A stretch of 64,000 nt of DNA. Origin: Diplonema japonicum (Eukaryota; Euglenozoa; Diplonemea; Diplonemida; Diplonemidae). Position 1 is the first letter of the stretch, and every line of letters begins with the position of its first letter. The position numbers were made by a program, and so were the translations under genes. The notes under the pieces were generated by a model. It made no database searches, was not told where the DNA came from, and saw only the letters and a list, made by a program, of their open reading frames with translations. The DNA lies in the NCBI GenBank assembly GCA_964019335.1, contig OZ025715.1:248001-312000 (forward strand), written 5' to 3'. Below, piece after piece: positions 30,159-40,128 of the stretch.

Positions 30159-30926
30159 AAGAATTGATTGACCTTTCCCGATTTTCAAATTAGTGTTTTC
30201 TTTTTTTTTTTTTTTTTTTTTTTTTTCATTTTCGTATAAGAGGATGAGGAGAGAAGAGAAAGAAGGGGGGGGGGGGGGAAATGCAAAACAAAACAAGGAA
30301 AAAAAAAAGAAAAAAAAAGAAAAAAAAAACGATTGTGCGCACGAGCGGAATTTTAATAATAAAATAGCTCATTACGCTGCCGTCAACTAGTTTTTTTTTT
30401 AGTCTCGACAAGAAGTAATGTTGTCAAAACAAAAAAAAAGAAGAAAAGAAAAAACGAAATGCGCCCAAGCTTGCACCGTCGGCAAGCTTCACAGCTGCTT
30501 TCTGTTTCACGATGATGAGCGCTGGAAGCCAGTCAGCCGAAGAGTGCATGGCGCAAGCTATTCTTTTATTTACTGTATTCAGAGATTGACGAAAAGATAA
30601 CTTTCCCGAATGCGAGGTAGCACCACGAACTTTTGCCCCGTTCCAGCATTTATTTTTTTCTCTAGGGGGGGGTTTTTTTTTTCCGTTCTCTTTATACAAG
30701 CCTCCCTGCTTAAAAACTCTTCTCACTACCCCACCCCTTATTTTCTTTTTTTTTTTTTAGTGCTCGTTTCCCTTCTACGCACCCCCTCCCCCTCCTTTTT
30801 TATAAAGGATCTTTCCTTTCATGACTTGCTACCTTTTTTTTGATGGGTTCCCTTCCCATCACAATGCATTTTTTTAAAGTTTATTTTATCTTCTTTTTGT
30901 CAAATGCTGCACGAGTAAGACCAACC
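30159..30926. other. Intergenic with a hairpin island
   Basis: Mostly homopolymers. A complex island at 30460-30640 includes a perfect 8-bp hairpin AAGCTTGC/GCAAGCTT (30467-30489) and an ATGATGA (C-box-like) at about 30511, but no matching D box. TAGTCTCGACAA at about 30402 recurs at about 49941. No gene supported. Confidence 0.4.
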
Positions 30927-31212
30927 ATGGGTCAAGCACCAGACAAGAAAGCGGGCCTTTTTGCTCAGTAAGAACGAAAAGAAAAAAAGTAAATACGTTA
31001 CACGTCATCTCCCGTTGGCTTACCAGGCTCTCTTCTCGCCGCAGAGGTCATCCCTACACGAGGAAGCGGCAGATACAACGCTTGTGTCAGAAGATGCAGC
31101 TGCATCGATATCGAAGGCGTCCTCACCCTTCTCTCAAGGACTCCTCGACTTAACAATGGACCTGTTATCTATCCTGCGTATCTTGACAACGTTGGCGCCG
31201 GTCTTGTTTTGA
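30927..31212 (+). CDS. Possible short two-exon gene
   Basis: ATG at 30927 (MGQAPDKKAGLFAQ, an N-myristoylation-like start) runs into GTAAGA at 30968. Joining to 31047 gives a frame ending at 31212 with a Ser/Ala-rich stretch and a hydrophobic end (LLDLTMDLLSILRILTTLAP). The stronger acceptors at 31026 and 31044 lead into a different frame that stops earlier. A third frame is also open through to the kinase gene. Because all three frames are open, chance is a real alternative. No family recognised. Confidence 0.2.
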
Positions 31213-31264
31213 GGCCCGGGGGGGAGGCGTTGCTATTCTACACATCACACAGTTTGCTCGCAAA

Positions 31265-33907
31265 ATGGAAATCGAAAGGCGTCCCGACCCGTCGATGAAG
31301 TACGAGCAAGGGAAGTGCCTCGGGTCCGGCGGACAGGGGTCGGTGTACAAGACGGTGAGGGTGGATGGTGGTATCTTTGCGATGAAGGTGGTGAAGGATA
31401 TCACTGAAGTGAAGCACAAGAAGAACGTAGAAGAGGTGCGGCACATGCTGAAGCTGAGGCACAAGAACCTGATTCCCTGCATTGACTTCTTCGAGAAGAC
31501 AAAGCAGGCAGGGGAACTCAAGGTGTGGCAAGTTCACATCGTGATGCCCCTGTACGAAAAGGGGGACCTCCACTCACACATCCTCAAGGAGGGACCCCTC
31601 TCTCAGGAGAGGGCGGAAAGGTTCTTGCAGGAGATGGGTGAGGTCCTCAAGTACATTCACAGTGAGGGCTTCATCCACAGGGACGTGAAACCCCAAAACA
31701 TCATGGTGTCGGGGAAGGTGGGGACCACACCCCTTTCTGCGTCTGGTGTTGGCGGGGAGGCGGAGTTCATCCTTGCAGACTTGGGACTGTCGAGGAAGGT
31801 GTCCTCTGATGGGGCAGCAAGTACTCTTGTGGGCACGCCAGTCTTCATGGCACCTGACATTAGGGACGACAAGTACACCAACAAAGTGGACATGTGGGCC
31901 CTCGGGGTGACTGTGTGTTACGTGGTTCTCAAAGTAGACCTGAGGGAACTCTTTCTGAAGTACCTGCATAGTGATCGGGAGCTTGTGATAGGAAAGCTTC
32001 GGACTTACCTCCCCCGTGCCCTCGGGGCACCGCTTTGTGAGGTTGTGCTCCGCCTCCTCTCCACTGACCCTTTGGAACGCCCCAGTGCCTCTGAGATGCT
32101 GCAGACGGGACTGACTGGAACGGTTCTTCAGCCGACTGGAATGATGCTTCTTGCGATTGGGCGTGTTGGCGGAGATGAGAGGAAAAGGAAGCTCTGCGTG
32201 GCGGTTGGAGCAGGAGCTGAAGAGGTTCGGGTGGCGGCAGCAAAGGCCTTCTCTTCTGGGGGGCAGGAGCTCCTCAGGGTTCGCAGGTTGGAGGTGTTCG
32301 ACAAGGACTTCGGGGAGTTCCTGGAGGAGGACGACGAAAATATTGTGTTCGAGGACAAGGGACGGATCCGTGTCGTGTTTGAAGCACTGCTCCCAACCAC
32401 CACTTCTTTAACGCTCAGTGACAGCAGCGACGTGTACTCACCTGCTTCAGGGCCTCGCTCTCCAGTTGTGCTTGAAGAAGCGCTTTCAACCACCACTTCT
32501 TCAACCACCGGTGGCAGCATTGGTGAACACCCAAAAACTTCCCCAACCGTGTTTGAAGCACCGTTCCCAACCACCACTTCTTCAACCACCAGTGACAGCA
32601 GTGACATGCACACACTTGGTTCCGTACCTCGCCCCCCAGCTCCGAAAAACACCACGCTCACAAAAGAGGAGGGAAGGCTTGCCTTGCGCAGCGCTGTTTC
32701 AAAAGGCGACCTTGAAGACATGAGGCATCTTGTTCTGGAGCGGGGCATTGACCCTGGTACAACGGACAGCGATGGTTATACACTGGTTCATCTTGCAACA
32801 CAGTGCGGACACCTCGAAGTAGTTAAGTATCTCGTCGATTCCTGCAAGCAAGACGCTGGTGTCAAATGTAACGACGGCCGGACACCAGTTCACCTTGCAA
32901 CTTTGAACGGACACCTCGAGACAGTTCAGTATCTCGTCGAAACTTGCGGGCAAGACCCTGGCGCCGAAAGCAGCAACGGTTGGAAACCAATCCATCTTGC
33001 AGCAGACAATGGACACCTCGAGACAGTTGAATATTTAATCGAAACTTGCGGGCAAAACCCTGGTGTCAGAAGCAATGGCGGTTGGACACCTGTTCATGAA
33101 GCTGCAGAGAACGGACACCTCGAGATAGTTAAGTATCTCATCGAAACACGCTTGCAAAACGCTGGTATCAAAAGCAACGACGGTTGGACACCTGTTCATC
33201 TTTCAGCACAGAACGGACACCTCGAGACAGTTAAATATCTCGTCGAAACTTGCGGGTACGCCTCTGGTGTCAAAAGCAACAACGGTTGGACACCAGTTCA
33301 TGAAGCGGCAGAGAACGGACGCCTCGAGACAGTTAAATATCTTGTCGAAAGTTGCGGGCAAGACCCTGGTGTAAGAAACAACTACGATTGGACACCTGTT
33401 CATCTTGCTGCAGAGAACGGACATCTCGAAACACTTAAATATCTCGTCGGAAAGTGCAAGCAAGACGCCGGTCTCAAAAGCAAAGACGGTTGGGCACCGC
33501 TTCATGAAGCAACACAAAACGGACACCTTGAAACAGTTAAATATCTCGTCGAAACCTGCGGGCAACACCCTGGTGTTAAAAACAACGACAGTTGCACAGC
33601 CGTTCATGTTGCTGCACAGAACGGACACCTCGAGACAGTTAGATATCTCGTCGAAACTTGCTTGCAAGACTCTGGTGCCAGAAGCAACGACGGTCGGACA
33701 CCGGTTCACGAAGCCGCAGAGAATAACCACCTGGAGGTAGTTAAATATCTCGTTGAAACTCGCGTGCAAAATTATGATGTCAGATGCAACGGCGGTCTGA
33801 CACCGAGTAATCTAGCCGCTCAGAACAACCACCAGGGGATAATTAACTATCTGCGAATGATTAAGAAGAGCAATTGGAACAAGAAACACCCGAATACGCG
33901 CAACTAG
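31265..33907 (+). CDS. Protein kinase fused to ankyrin repeats, paralogue 1
   Basis: Intronless, 880 residues. Kinase domain about residues 13-275: Gly loop GSGGQGSVYK, Lys41 in FAMKV, catalytic HRDVKPQN (His138-Asp140), a metal-binding DLG at 172 instead of DFG, activation segment GTPVFMAPD (APD for APE) and DMWALGVTV. All ATP and catalytic residues are present, so it is probably active, Ser/Thr type. A conserved link region (about 275-375, ending FLEEDDENIVFEDKGRIRVV) and a Thr/Ser-rich spacer follow. Then come about 12 ankyrin repeats of 34 residues with consensus TPVHLAAQNGHLETVKYLVE. A longer, closely related paralogue starts 755 bp downstream. Ankyrin arrays bind proteins; the target is unknown. 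Confidence 0.92.
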   Translation: MEIERRPDPSMKYEQGKCLGSGGQGSVYKTVRVDGGIFAMKVVKDITEVKHKKNVEEVRHMLKLRHKNLIPCIDFFEKTKQAGELKVWQVHIVMPLYEKGDLHSHILKEGPLSQERAERFLQEMGEVLKYIHSEGFIHRDVKPQNIMVSGKVGTTPLSASGVGGEAEFILADLGLSRKVSSDGAASTLVGTPVFMAPDIRDDKYTNKVDMWALGVTVCYVVLKVDLRELFLKYLHSDRELVIGKLRTYLPRALGAPLCEVVLRLLSTDPLERPSASEMLQTGLTGTVLQPTGMMLLAIGRVGGDERKRKLCVAVGAGAEEVRVAAAKAFSSGGQELLRVRRLEVFDKDFGEFLEEDDENIVFEDKGRIRVVFEALLPTTTSLTLSDSSDVYSPASGPRSPVVLEEALSTTTSSTTGGSIGEHPKTSPTVFEAPFPTTTSSTTSDSSDMHTLGSVPRPPAPKNTTLTKEEGRLALRSAVSKGDLEDMRHLVLERGIDPGTTDSDGYTLVHLATQCGHLEVVKYLVDSCKQDAGVKCNDGRTPVHLATLNGHLETVQYLVETCGQDPGAESSNGWKPIHLAADNGHLETVEYLIETCGQNPGVRSNGGWTPVHEAAENGHLEIVKYLIETRLQNAGIKSNDGWTPVHLSAQNGHLETVKYLVETCGYASGVKSNNGWTPVHEAAENGRLETVKYLVESCGQDPGVRNNYDWTPVHLAAENGHLETLKYLVGKCKQDAGLKSKDGWAPLHEATQNGHLETVKYLVETCGQHPGVKNNDSCTAVHVAAQNGHLETVRYLVETCLQDSGARSNDGRTPVHEAAENNHLEVVKYLVETRVQNYDVRCNGGLTPSNLAAQNNHQGIINYLRMIKKSNWNKKHPNTRN

Positions 33908-34661
33908 AAAGCGATGAACACAATAATTTGAATGAAGCTGAATAGTTGGACATGAAGCACGAAGAGCAAAGCAAGCTGTTAGGCCAGACAAGACACCCAC
34001 ATCACCCGTTTAGTGTGTGAAAGGATTTAAAAACAAAAGAGGGGGGAACTGAGTTAAAATCTTAAGAAATTTACCCTTGTCTTTAAATTCTCCCTTTTCA
34101 ATTTTATTTTTTTGTGTTGTTGTGACTCATCCTGAAACCGAATATGTCCATCGAGTCATACCTTGTGTTTGTATTTCCGACCACAAAGGAAATTCTTTCC
34201 AAGGATACCCGATTTCCTTGTAATTTCCTGACAAAAGAAGAGGGGGGAGGAAATAACAATGGGGGGTAACAAATGTTGTCTCTCTGCTTCGCGTCTGTGA
34301 GTGCGCACATCTCGATGCTGGTGGCGCACGACGGCCCTATGGTGGGGTACCAAAACAGGACAGTGAGCTGCTGCACTCAGTGGGACATGAAGCTTATCGC
34401 GAAGCCGGACATCAGCTGCCATGCCACCTTACACATGGCTCCACCACTTCACAACAACGATGGTTACACCTGTGAATTTCTTCTTGAAGTGAGCACCCCT
34501 TTGCACACTTAAATTATATCGTCACGATTCTTCCATTATTCATTATTAACGTCACTCACTCCTCCCTTTTCTTTAATCCTTTTTTAAATTGTCAGACCAC
34601 CGCAATCAACACAAACCACCACATCACAATACAGTCCATTCTACCCGCACAGCAACAAAAT
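33908..34661. other. Intergenic between kinase-ankyrin paralogues
   Basis: Contains a short possible gene at 34273-34512. The last 30 bases before the next ATG (CCATTCTACCCGCACAGC) recur before the kinase pseudogene at about 40131. Confidence 0.5.
34273..34512 (+). CDS. Possible small secreted Cys-containing protein
   Basis: A 79-residue frame starting MLSLCFASVSAHISMLV (signal-peptide-like) and holding five further Cys plus an NRT sequon. Composition looks coding until LLE, where GTGAGC could be a splice site. No homology recognised; it may be the first exon of a lost gene. Weak. Confidence 0.3.
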   Translation: MLSLCFASVSAHISMLVAHDGPMVGYQNRTVSCCTQWDMKLIAKPDISCHATLHMAPPLHNNDGYTCEFLLEVSTPLHT

Positions 34662-37600
34662 ATGGAGTCGATGAAGTACGAACAAGGGGAGCGCCTTGGG
34701 TCCGGTGGACAGGGGTCGGTGTACAAGACGGTGAGGAAGATGGATGGAGGTATCTTTGCGATGAAGGTGTTGGAAGCTCCCACGAAAAAGGTTCACAACG
34801 AGAACGTGGAGGAGGTGCAGTACATGCTGAAGCTGAAACACAAGAACCTGATTCCCTGCCTTGACTACTTCGAGACGACAAAGCAGCTGGCGGACCCCTC
34901 TGAGAAGGTGTGGCAGGTTCACATCGTGATGCCCCTGTATGCAAAAGGGGACCTCCACTCACACATCCTCAAGGAGGGACCCCTCTCTCAGGAGAGGGCG
35001 GAAAGGTTCTTGCAGGAGATGGGTGAGGTCCTCAAGTACATTCACAGTGAGGGCTTCATCCACAGGGACGTGAAACCCCAAAACATCATGGTGTCGGGGA
35101 AGGTGGGGACCACACCCCTTTCTGCGTCTGGTGTTGGCGGGGAGGCGGAGTTCATCCTTGCAGACTTGGGACTGTCGAGGAAGGTGTCCTCTGATGGGGC
35201 AGCAAGTACTCTTGTGGGCACGCCAGTCTTCATGGCACCCGACTACATGGGGGGCAATTACACCAACAAAGTGGACATGTGGGCCCTCGGGGTGACTGTG
35301 TGTCACGCGGTTCTCAAAGGAGACCTGAGGGACCTCTTTCTGAAGTACCTGCACGAGAACCGGGAGCTTGTGATGAGGGAGCTTCGGACTCACCTCCCCC
35401 GTGCCCTCGGGGCACACCTTTGTGAGGTTGTGCTCCGCCTCCTCTCCACTGACCCTTTGGAACGCCCCAGTGCCTCTGAGATGCTGCAGACGGGACTGAC
35501 TGGAACGGTTCTTCAGCCGACTGGAATGATGCTTCTTGCGATTGGGAGTGTTGGCGGAGATGAGAGGAAAAGGAAGCTCTGCGTGGCGGTTGGAGCAGGA
35601 GCTGAAGAGGTTCGGGTGGCGGCAGCAAAGGCCTTCTCTTCTGGGGGGCAGGAGCTCCTCAGGGTTCGCAGGTTGGAGGTGTTCGACAAGGACTTCGGGG
35701 AGTTCCTGGAGGAGGACGACGAAAATATTGTGTTCGAGGACAAGGGACGGATCCGTGTCGTGTTTGAAGCACCGTTCCCAACCACCACTTCTTTAACCTC
35801 CAGTGACATGCACACACTTGGTTCCGTACCTCGCCCCCCAGCTCCGAAAAACACCACGCTCACAAAAGAGGAGGGAAGGCTTGCCTTGCGCAGCGCTGTT
35901 TCAAAAGGCGACCTTGAAGACATGAGGCATCTTGTTCTGGAGCGGGGCATTGACCCTGGTACAACGGACAGCGATGGTTATACACTGGTTCATCTTGCAA
36001 CACAGTGCGGACACCTCGAAGTAGTTAAATATCTCGTCGATTCCTGCAAGCAAGACGCTGGTGTCAAATGTAACGACGGCCGGACACCAGTTCACCTTGC
36101 AACTTTGAACGGACACCTCGAGACAGTTCAGTATCTCATCGAAACTTGCGGGCAAGACCCTGGCGCCGAAAGCAGCAACGGTTGGAAACCAATCCATCTT
36201 GCAGCAGACAATGGACACCTCGAGACAGTTAGATATCTCGTCGAAGAATGTGATCAAGACCCTGGTGTCAAATGCAACAACAGTCGGAAACCGGTTCATC
36301 AAGCAACTTTCTACGGACGCCTCGAGGAGACAGTTAAGTATCTCATCGAAACTCGCAGTCAAGACTCTGGTGTCAAAAGCAACGACAGTTGGACACCTGT
36401 TCATCTTTCAGCACAGAACGGACACCTCGAGACAGTTAAGTATCTCGTCGAAGCTCGCGCGCAAGACCCTGGTGTCAGATGCAACAACGGTTGGACACCT
36501 GTTCATAAAGCGGCAGAGAACGGACACCTCGAGACAGTTAAATATCTTGTCGAAAGTTGCGGGCAAGACCCTGGTGTCAAAAACAACTACGATATTACAC
36601 CTGTTCATCTAGCAGCCCAAAACGGACACCTCGAGACAGTTAAATATCTCGTCAAAACTTGCGGCCAAGACTCAGGCGCTGAAAACAACTACGGTTTGAC
36701 ACCGGTTCATGAAGCAGCCCAGAACGGACACCTCGAGACAGTTAGGTATCTTGTCGAAAGTTGTGGGCAAGACTCAGGCGCTGAAAGCAACGACGGCCGG
36801 ACACCGGTTCATATATCAGCAGAGAACGGCCATCTCGAGACAGTTAAATATCTCATCGAAGTTTGCGGGCAAGAATCTGGTGTCGAATGCAACTACGGTT
36901 CCACACCAGTTCATCTTGCAGCTTTGAACGGACACCTCGAGACAGTCGAATATCTCGTCGAAACTCTCACGCAAAACGGTGGTGTCCCTCTTGGTTTCGT
37001 CAAAAGCAATGTCGGTTGGACACCGGTTCATCTAGCATCACAGAACGGACACCTCGAGACAGTTAAATATCTCGTTGAAACTCACGGGCAAGACGCTGGT
37101 GTCAAAAGCAAAGGCGGTTGGAAACCGGTTCATCTTGCAGCTCTGAACGGACACCTCGAGACAGTTAAATATCTCGATACCCGCATACAAGAAGCTAGGT
37201 GTACTTCCAACGACGGTTGGGCACCAGTTCATCTTGCTGCACAGAACGGACACCTCGAGACAGTTAAATATCTCGCCGAAACTAGTACGCAGAATATTAG
37301 TATCAGAGGCTGCTATGATTGGACACCGGTTCATATTGCTGCACAGAACGGACACCTCGGGACAGTTAAGTATCTTATCGAAACTTGCAGGCTTGACTCC
37401 GACGCCAGAAACAACGACGGCAGGGCACCAGTTCATCTTGCTGCACAGAACGGACATCTCGAGACAGTTAAATATCTCATCGAAGTTTGCAGGCAAAAAT
37501 CTAGTGTCAAATGCAACGACGGTTCGACACCATTTCATCTTGCAGCTCTGAACGGACACCTCGAGACAGTCGAATATCTCGTCGAAACTCTCACGCAAAA

Positions 37601-37961
37601 CGGTGGTGTCCCTCTTGGTTTCGTCAAAAGCAATGTCGGTTGGACACCGGTTCATCTTGCTGCACAGAACGGACACCTCGAGATAGTTAAATATCTCGTT
37701 GAAACTCACGGGCAAGACTTCGGTGTCACTAGCAACGACGGTTGGACACCACTTCATCTTGCAGCACAGAACGGTCTCCTCGAGACAGTTAAATATCTCG
37801 TCGAAACTTGCGGGCAAGACTCCAGAATCAAGTGTAGCGACGGTTTGACACCAGTTCATCTTGCAGCGGAGAACAGACACCTCGAGACGGTTAAATATCT
37901 CGTCAAACTTGGGACTCAAATATCGAGAAAAAAAACGATTGGACTCGTGTTCAAAAATTAG
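34662..37961 (+). CDS. Protein kinase fused to ankyrin repeats, paralogue 2
   Basis: Intronless, 1,099 residues. The kinase domain and link region are almost identical to paralogue 1 over long stretches (for example from LHSHILKEGPLSQERAERF through the DLG motif). Differences cluster in the N-lobe and in the C-lobe around the GGNYTNKVDMW segment. The Thr/Ser-rich spacer is shorter. The ankyrin array has about 20 repeats against 12, with two longer units carrying a GGVPLGFVKSN insert that are near-identical to each other, implying internal duplication of a multi-repeat block. HRDVKPQN is intact and DLG replaces DFG. No signal peptide or TM; probably cytosolic signalling. Confidence 0.92.
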   Translation: MESMKYEQGERLGSGGQGSVYKTVRKMDGGIFAMKVLEAPTKKVHNENVEEVQYMLKLKHKNLIPCLDYFETTKQLADPSEKVWQVHIVMPLYAKGDLHSHILKEGPLSQERAERFLQEMGEVLKYIHSEGFIHRDVKPQNIMVSGKVGTTPLSASGVGGEAEFILADLGLSRKVSSDGAASTLVGTPVFMAPDYMGGNYTNKVDMWALGVTVCHAVLKGDLRDLFLKYLHENRELVMRELRTHLPRALGAHLCEVVLRLLSTDPLERPSASEMLQTGLTGTVLQPTGMMLLAIGSVGGDERKRKLCVAVGAGAEEVRVAAAKAFSSGGQELLRVRRLEVFDKDFGEFLEEDDENIVFEDKGRIRVVFEAPFPTTTSLTSSDMHTLGSVPRPPAPKNTTLTKEEGRLALRSAVSKGDLEDMRHLVLERGIDPGTTDSDGYTLVHLATQCGHLEVVKYLVDSCKQDAGVKCNDGRTPVHLATLNGHLETVQYLIETCGQDPGAESSNGWKPIHLAADNGHLETVRYLVEECDQDPGVKCNNSRKPVHQATFYGRLEETVKYLIETRSQDSGVKSNDSWTPVHLSAQNGHLETVKYLVEARAQDPGVRCNNGWTPVHKAAENGHLETVKYLVESCGQDPGVKNNYDITPVHLAAQNGHLETVKYLVKTCGQDSGAENNYGLTPVHEAAQNGHLETVRYLVESCGQDSGAESNDGRTPVHISAENGHLETVKYLIEVCGQESGVECNYGSTPVHLAALNGHLETVEYLVETLTQNGGVPLGFVKSNVGWTPVHLASQNGHLETVKYLVETHGQDAGVKSKGGWKPVHLAALNGHLETVKYLDTRIQEARCTSNDGWAPVHLAAQNGHLETVKYLAETSTQNISIRGCYDWTPVHIAAQNGHLGTVKYLIETCRLDSDARNNDGRAPVHLAAQNGHLETVKYLIEVCRQKSSVKCNDGSTPFHLAALNGHLETVEYLVETLTQNGGVPLGFVKSNVGWTPVHLAAQNGHLEIVKYLVETHGQDFGVTSNDGWTPLHLAAQNGLLETVKYLVETCGQDSRIKCSDGLTPVHLAAENRHLETVKYLVKLGTQISRKKTIGLVFKN

Positions 37962-38535
37962 CGCGAACTTCCCCCCGCCCCCCCAATAACGTTATCATCA
38001 AAAAAGTTTTCGACTTTTTTTCCCCCTCTTCTTTTTTTTTTTTTCGGCGGTAAACTGCACGAGCTCAGAATCCGTTACTCGGGCGCCCGGCTTGTTGAGC
38101 TGCACACCGCACGCATTACGAATAAGACGACGCGGAATGCGGAAGGAGCTACAGCTCGGCCGAGGCCTGCAATCAAGTAGACAGTGCTTGTGCGGGGCGT
38201 CGGCCTTCTTTTCCCAGATTTTGTTCCCTCACATCCCACACGTTCCCCCCCTAGTGTAATTTACATTTTTGAATGTATCTTTCTCCAACCCCTTTCTTTT
38301 CTCTAAGAAAAGGTACCCGCACGTTCCCCTTGTCAATCATTTTGTGCTTATGTTTCTTTAAAAAACAGAATATTCTCAATACTCCTTTATTTCTCTAGGA
38401 AGAATGAAGAAAATAAAGAAGTGTAAAGTGCCAAACAGCCTGCAAAGTTTGTGGAATGAGAACTTTAGCAGCTCTTTAAAAAGCTTTTCTGTTTTCTTGC
38501 TCGTGCGAACGAAAACAAACCATACAGAATGCCTC
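37962..38535. other. Kinase 3' flank with hairpin repeat copy
   Basis: Contains the opposite-strand hairpin repeat at 38097-38157. Sequence from about 38300 to 38480 (AAGAAAAGGTACC ... GAGAACTTTAGCAGCT) is duplicated at about 40780-40885, behind the kinase pseudogene. No gene. Confidence 0.6.
38097..38157 (-). repeat. Hairpin-forming conserved repeat, copy B (candidate ncRNA)
   Basis: Minus-strand counterpart of 20288-20345. Both the GAGCTG/CAGCTC outer stem and the CGCATT/AATGCG inner stem are kept. In copy A one inner pair becomes a U-G wobble (TGCATT), consistent with pairing being maintained. Confidence 0.5.
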
Positions 38536-39213
38536 CCCCCCTAGGCATAGTGGTGAGACGACTCGCACCAAATTCTCGCACATTCTCGCATGCGAGAATG
38601 ATGCGAGAATCTTTTTTGGCTGAAACTTCAACAGGGAAAGCCAGGTGCCTGAGTGTCAAAATCTTCGAAGGACCTCAACAGGCAGTGCTTTGCCCCGTGG
38701 TGGGGCAGGAGTTCATAGACGGTGGGCGATGTTGTGTTTGGTCGCAGGCACCACCAACCACCAAGCAGCAAACACGCATCCCATTGGTGGAGCTCGCGCA
38801 TGAAGATACCGACACCAGACACGCTGCTGGCAAAGGGGCCCGGATTCGAGAAGGAGACAAGGGCTCGAGAAGAGTGAAGCAAAGCATCGAAAAGACCCTG
38901 TTGCCGTTAAGCACAGACGCCACCAGTGCTAAACATGTCTGGGCTGGTCGGATACTCAGAGGAGCCCCTCCTGGACATCAAGGGTGAATCACACACACGG
39001 GGGCGGAAACGCACTGATCGCGTTAGTTCGGGAGTATGAAGGTTATTTTTGACACATGCTCACCTGAAGTGCACACTAGCATGTGCGAGAATCGTGCGAG
39101 AATGGCCGAGAATCGTGCGAGAGTGTGCGAGAATGCGAGTCGTTTTGCGAGAATTTCGGCTCAGATATTTTTGTGCGAGAATGCGAGTCGCCTCACCACT
39201 ATGCCTAGGGGGG
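38536..39213. mobile_element. TIR element with GCGAGAAT subterminal repeats
   Basis: 22-bp terminal inverted repeats, perfect at the ends (38536-38557 and 39192-39213, core CCTAGGCATAGTGGTGAG), extend with one mismatch into CGACTCGCA. Inside each end lie multiple direct and inverted copies of GCGAGAAT (TTCTCGCA), as expected for subterminal transposase-binding sites. The 678-bp interior has one open frame of about 150 codons with no recognised domain. No transposase, so non-autonomous. No clear target duplication. Confidence 0.75.
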
Positions 39214-39834
39214 TCACATGGGGGTGGCAAAGTGGGTTTTTTCAAATTCGGAAATGCAGAACACTGGAGCCGCTTAAACCATGTAAAACACCCCTTTCTC
39301 GACGAAAAAAATCGATCTCCGCCCGGTACTTTTTACTTTTGGACACCTATAAGGCATTATTTTGCATTTTTAAAACTGGTGCCCACGGTTTGGTACCTGG
39401 CCAGTTGTCTCCCCTGTAGTTTCTGAGTTTTCTGAAAATTTTAGAATTTGACCATGGTTTGTTCCACTCTTTGAACGCGGCTCTTTAGGATGCCGCTACC
39501 GTTTGAACGGCAGAGTACTGTCTTACATTGTCCGATTGTGAACCTTTCTGTGTTTTGCGCGGCATTTCTGATGAATATCTATCATTTTCCCGAGGTTAGG
39601 ATGGTAAGTTTGTTTTTGCAAATATTTCAGGTACCAAACCGTGGTCACTGTTTTTCAAAAATACAGATAAAGTATTAACAAGTGCCCAGAAATGCTCTAA
39701 TCCGGCGAATTTTGATTTTTTTTTGGTTAATTTGGAGGGTATTGGGCGGTTTTTTTTACCTTAGGGGGAAATATTTAAAAAAAATCTTTTTTTCATGTTT
39801 AACCACGTTTTTTAGGACCATGTGACCCCCCCTA
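39206..39834. repeat. Long imperfect foldback adjoining the TIR element
   Basis: Outer pair GGGGGGTCACATGG (about 39208-39221) and CCATGTGACCCCCC (39818-39832). A strong inner pair, CACGGTTTGGTACCTG near 39386 and its complement near 39630, extends with few mismatches to about 27 bp. The outer arm overlaps the right end of the neighbouring TIR element. Probably a second non-autonomous element. Confidence 0.55.
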
Positions 39835-40128
39835 CCTCCCCTCCCCCTTTTTTTTCAAAAACTAGAATTGAGCTGCTTATTAAACGCACAGGGACAAGTA
39901 CAGCAGCACAAGTTTTTTGTACACCACCCCAGTTATATTTTCTTTAGTGTACTCTTTAACGTGTCTCTTTTTTTTTTCTTGTTTTCTTCAGTGCACTTCA
40001 ATGAAGGTGTGGAAAGGCTGTACCCTTTTCGCATCTGATGCACTCTCTTGGGCCAAAATAAGTACTTTACCTTTTTTCTTTCCCCTTCAAACCCCCCCCC
40101 CTTTTTTTTGATGATTAAATACCACTAT
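39835..40128. other. Relic of the LRR-gene 5' flank
   Basis: About 39915-40015 (GTACACCACCCCAGTTATAT ... TTCTTCAGTGCACTTC) resembles about 41020-41120 (ACACACCACCCCTCAGTTAT ... CCCGCAGTGCTCCAC), directly upstream of the LRR gene. It fits a segmental duplication of kinase plus LRR-leader sequence. No gene. Confidence 0.5.

Noticed and set aside
30500-30560. C/D-box snoRNA suggested by ATGATGA
   Set aside because: No D box CTGA at suitable spacing and no terminal stem.
32700-37900. CRISPR-like or satellite array suggested by regular repeats
   Set aside because: The period of about 102 bp is the 34-codon ankyrin repeat inside an open reading frame, without conserved spacers.
38529-38987. 150-codon frame inside the TIR element as a transposase
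   Set aside because: No DDE or other catalytic signature; the frame reads into the subterminal repeats.
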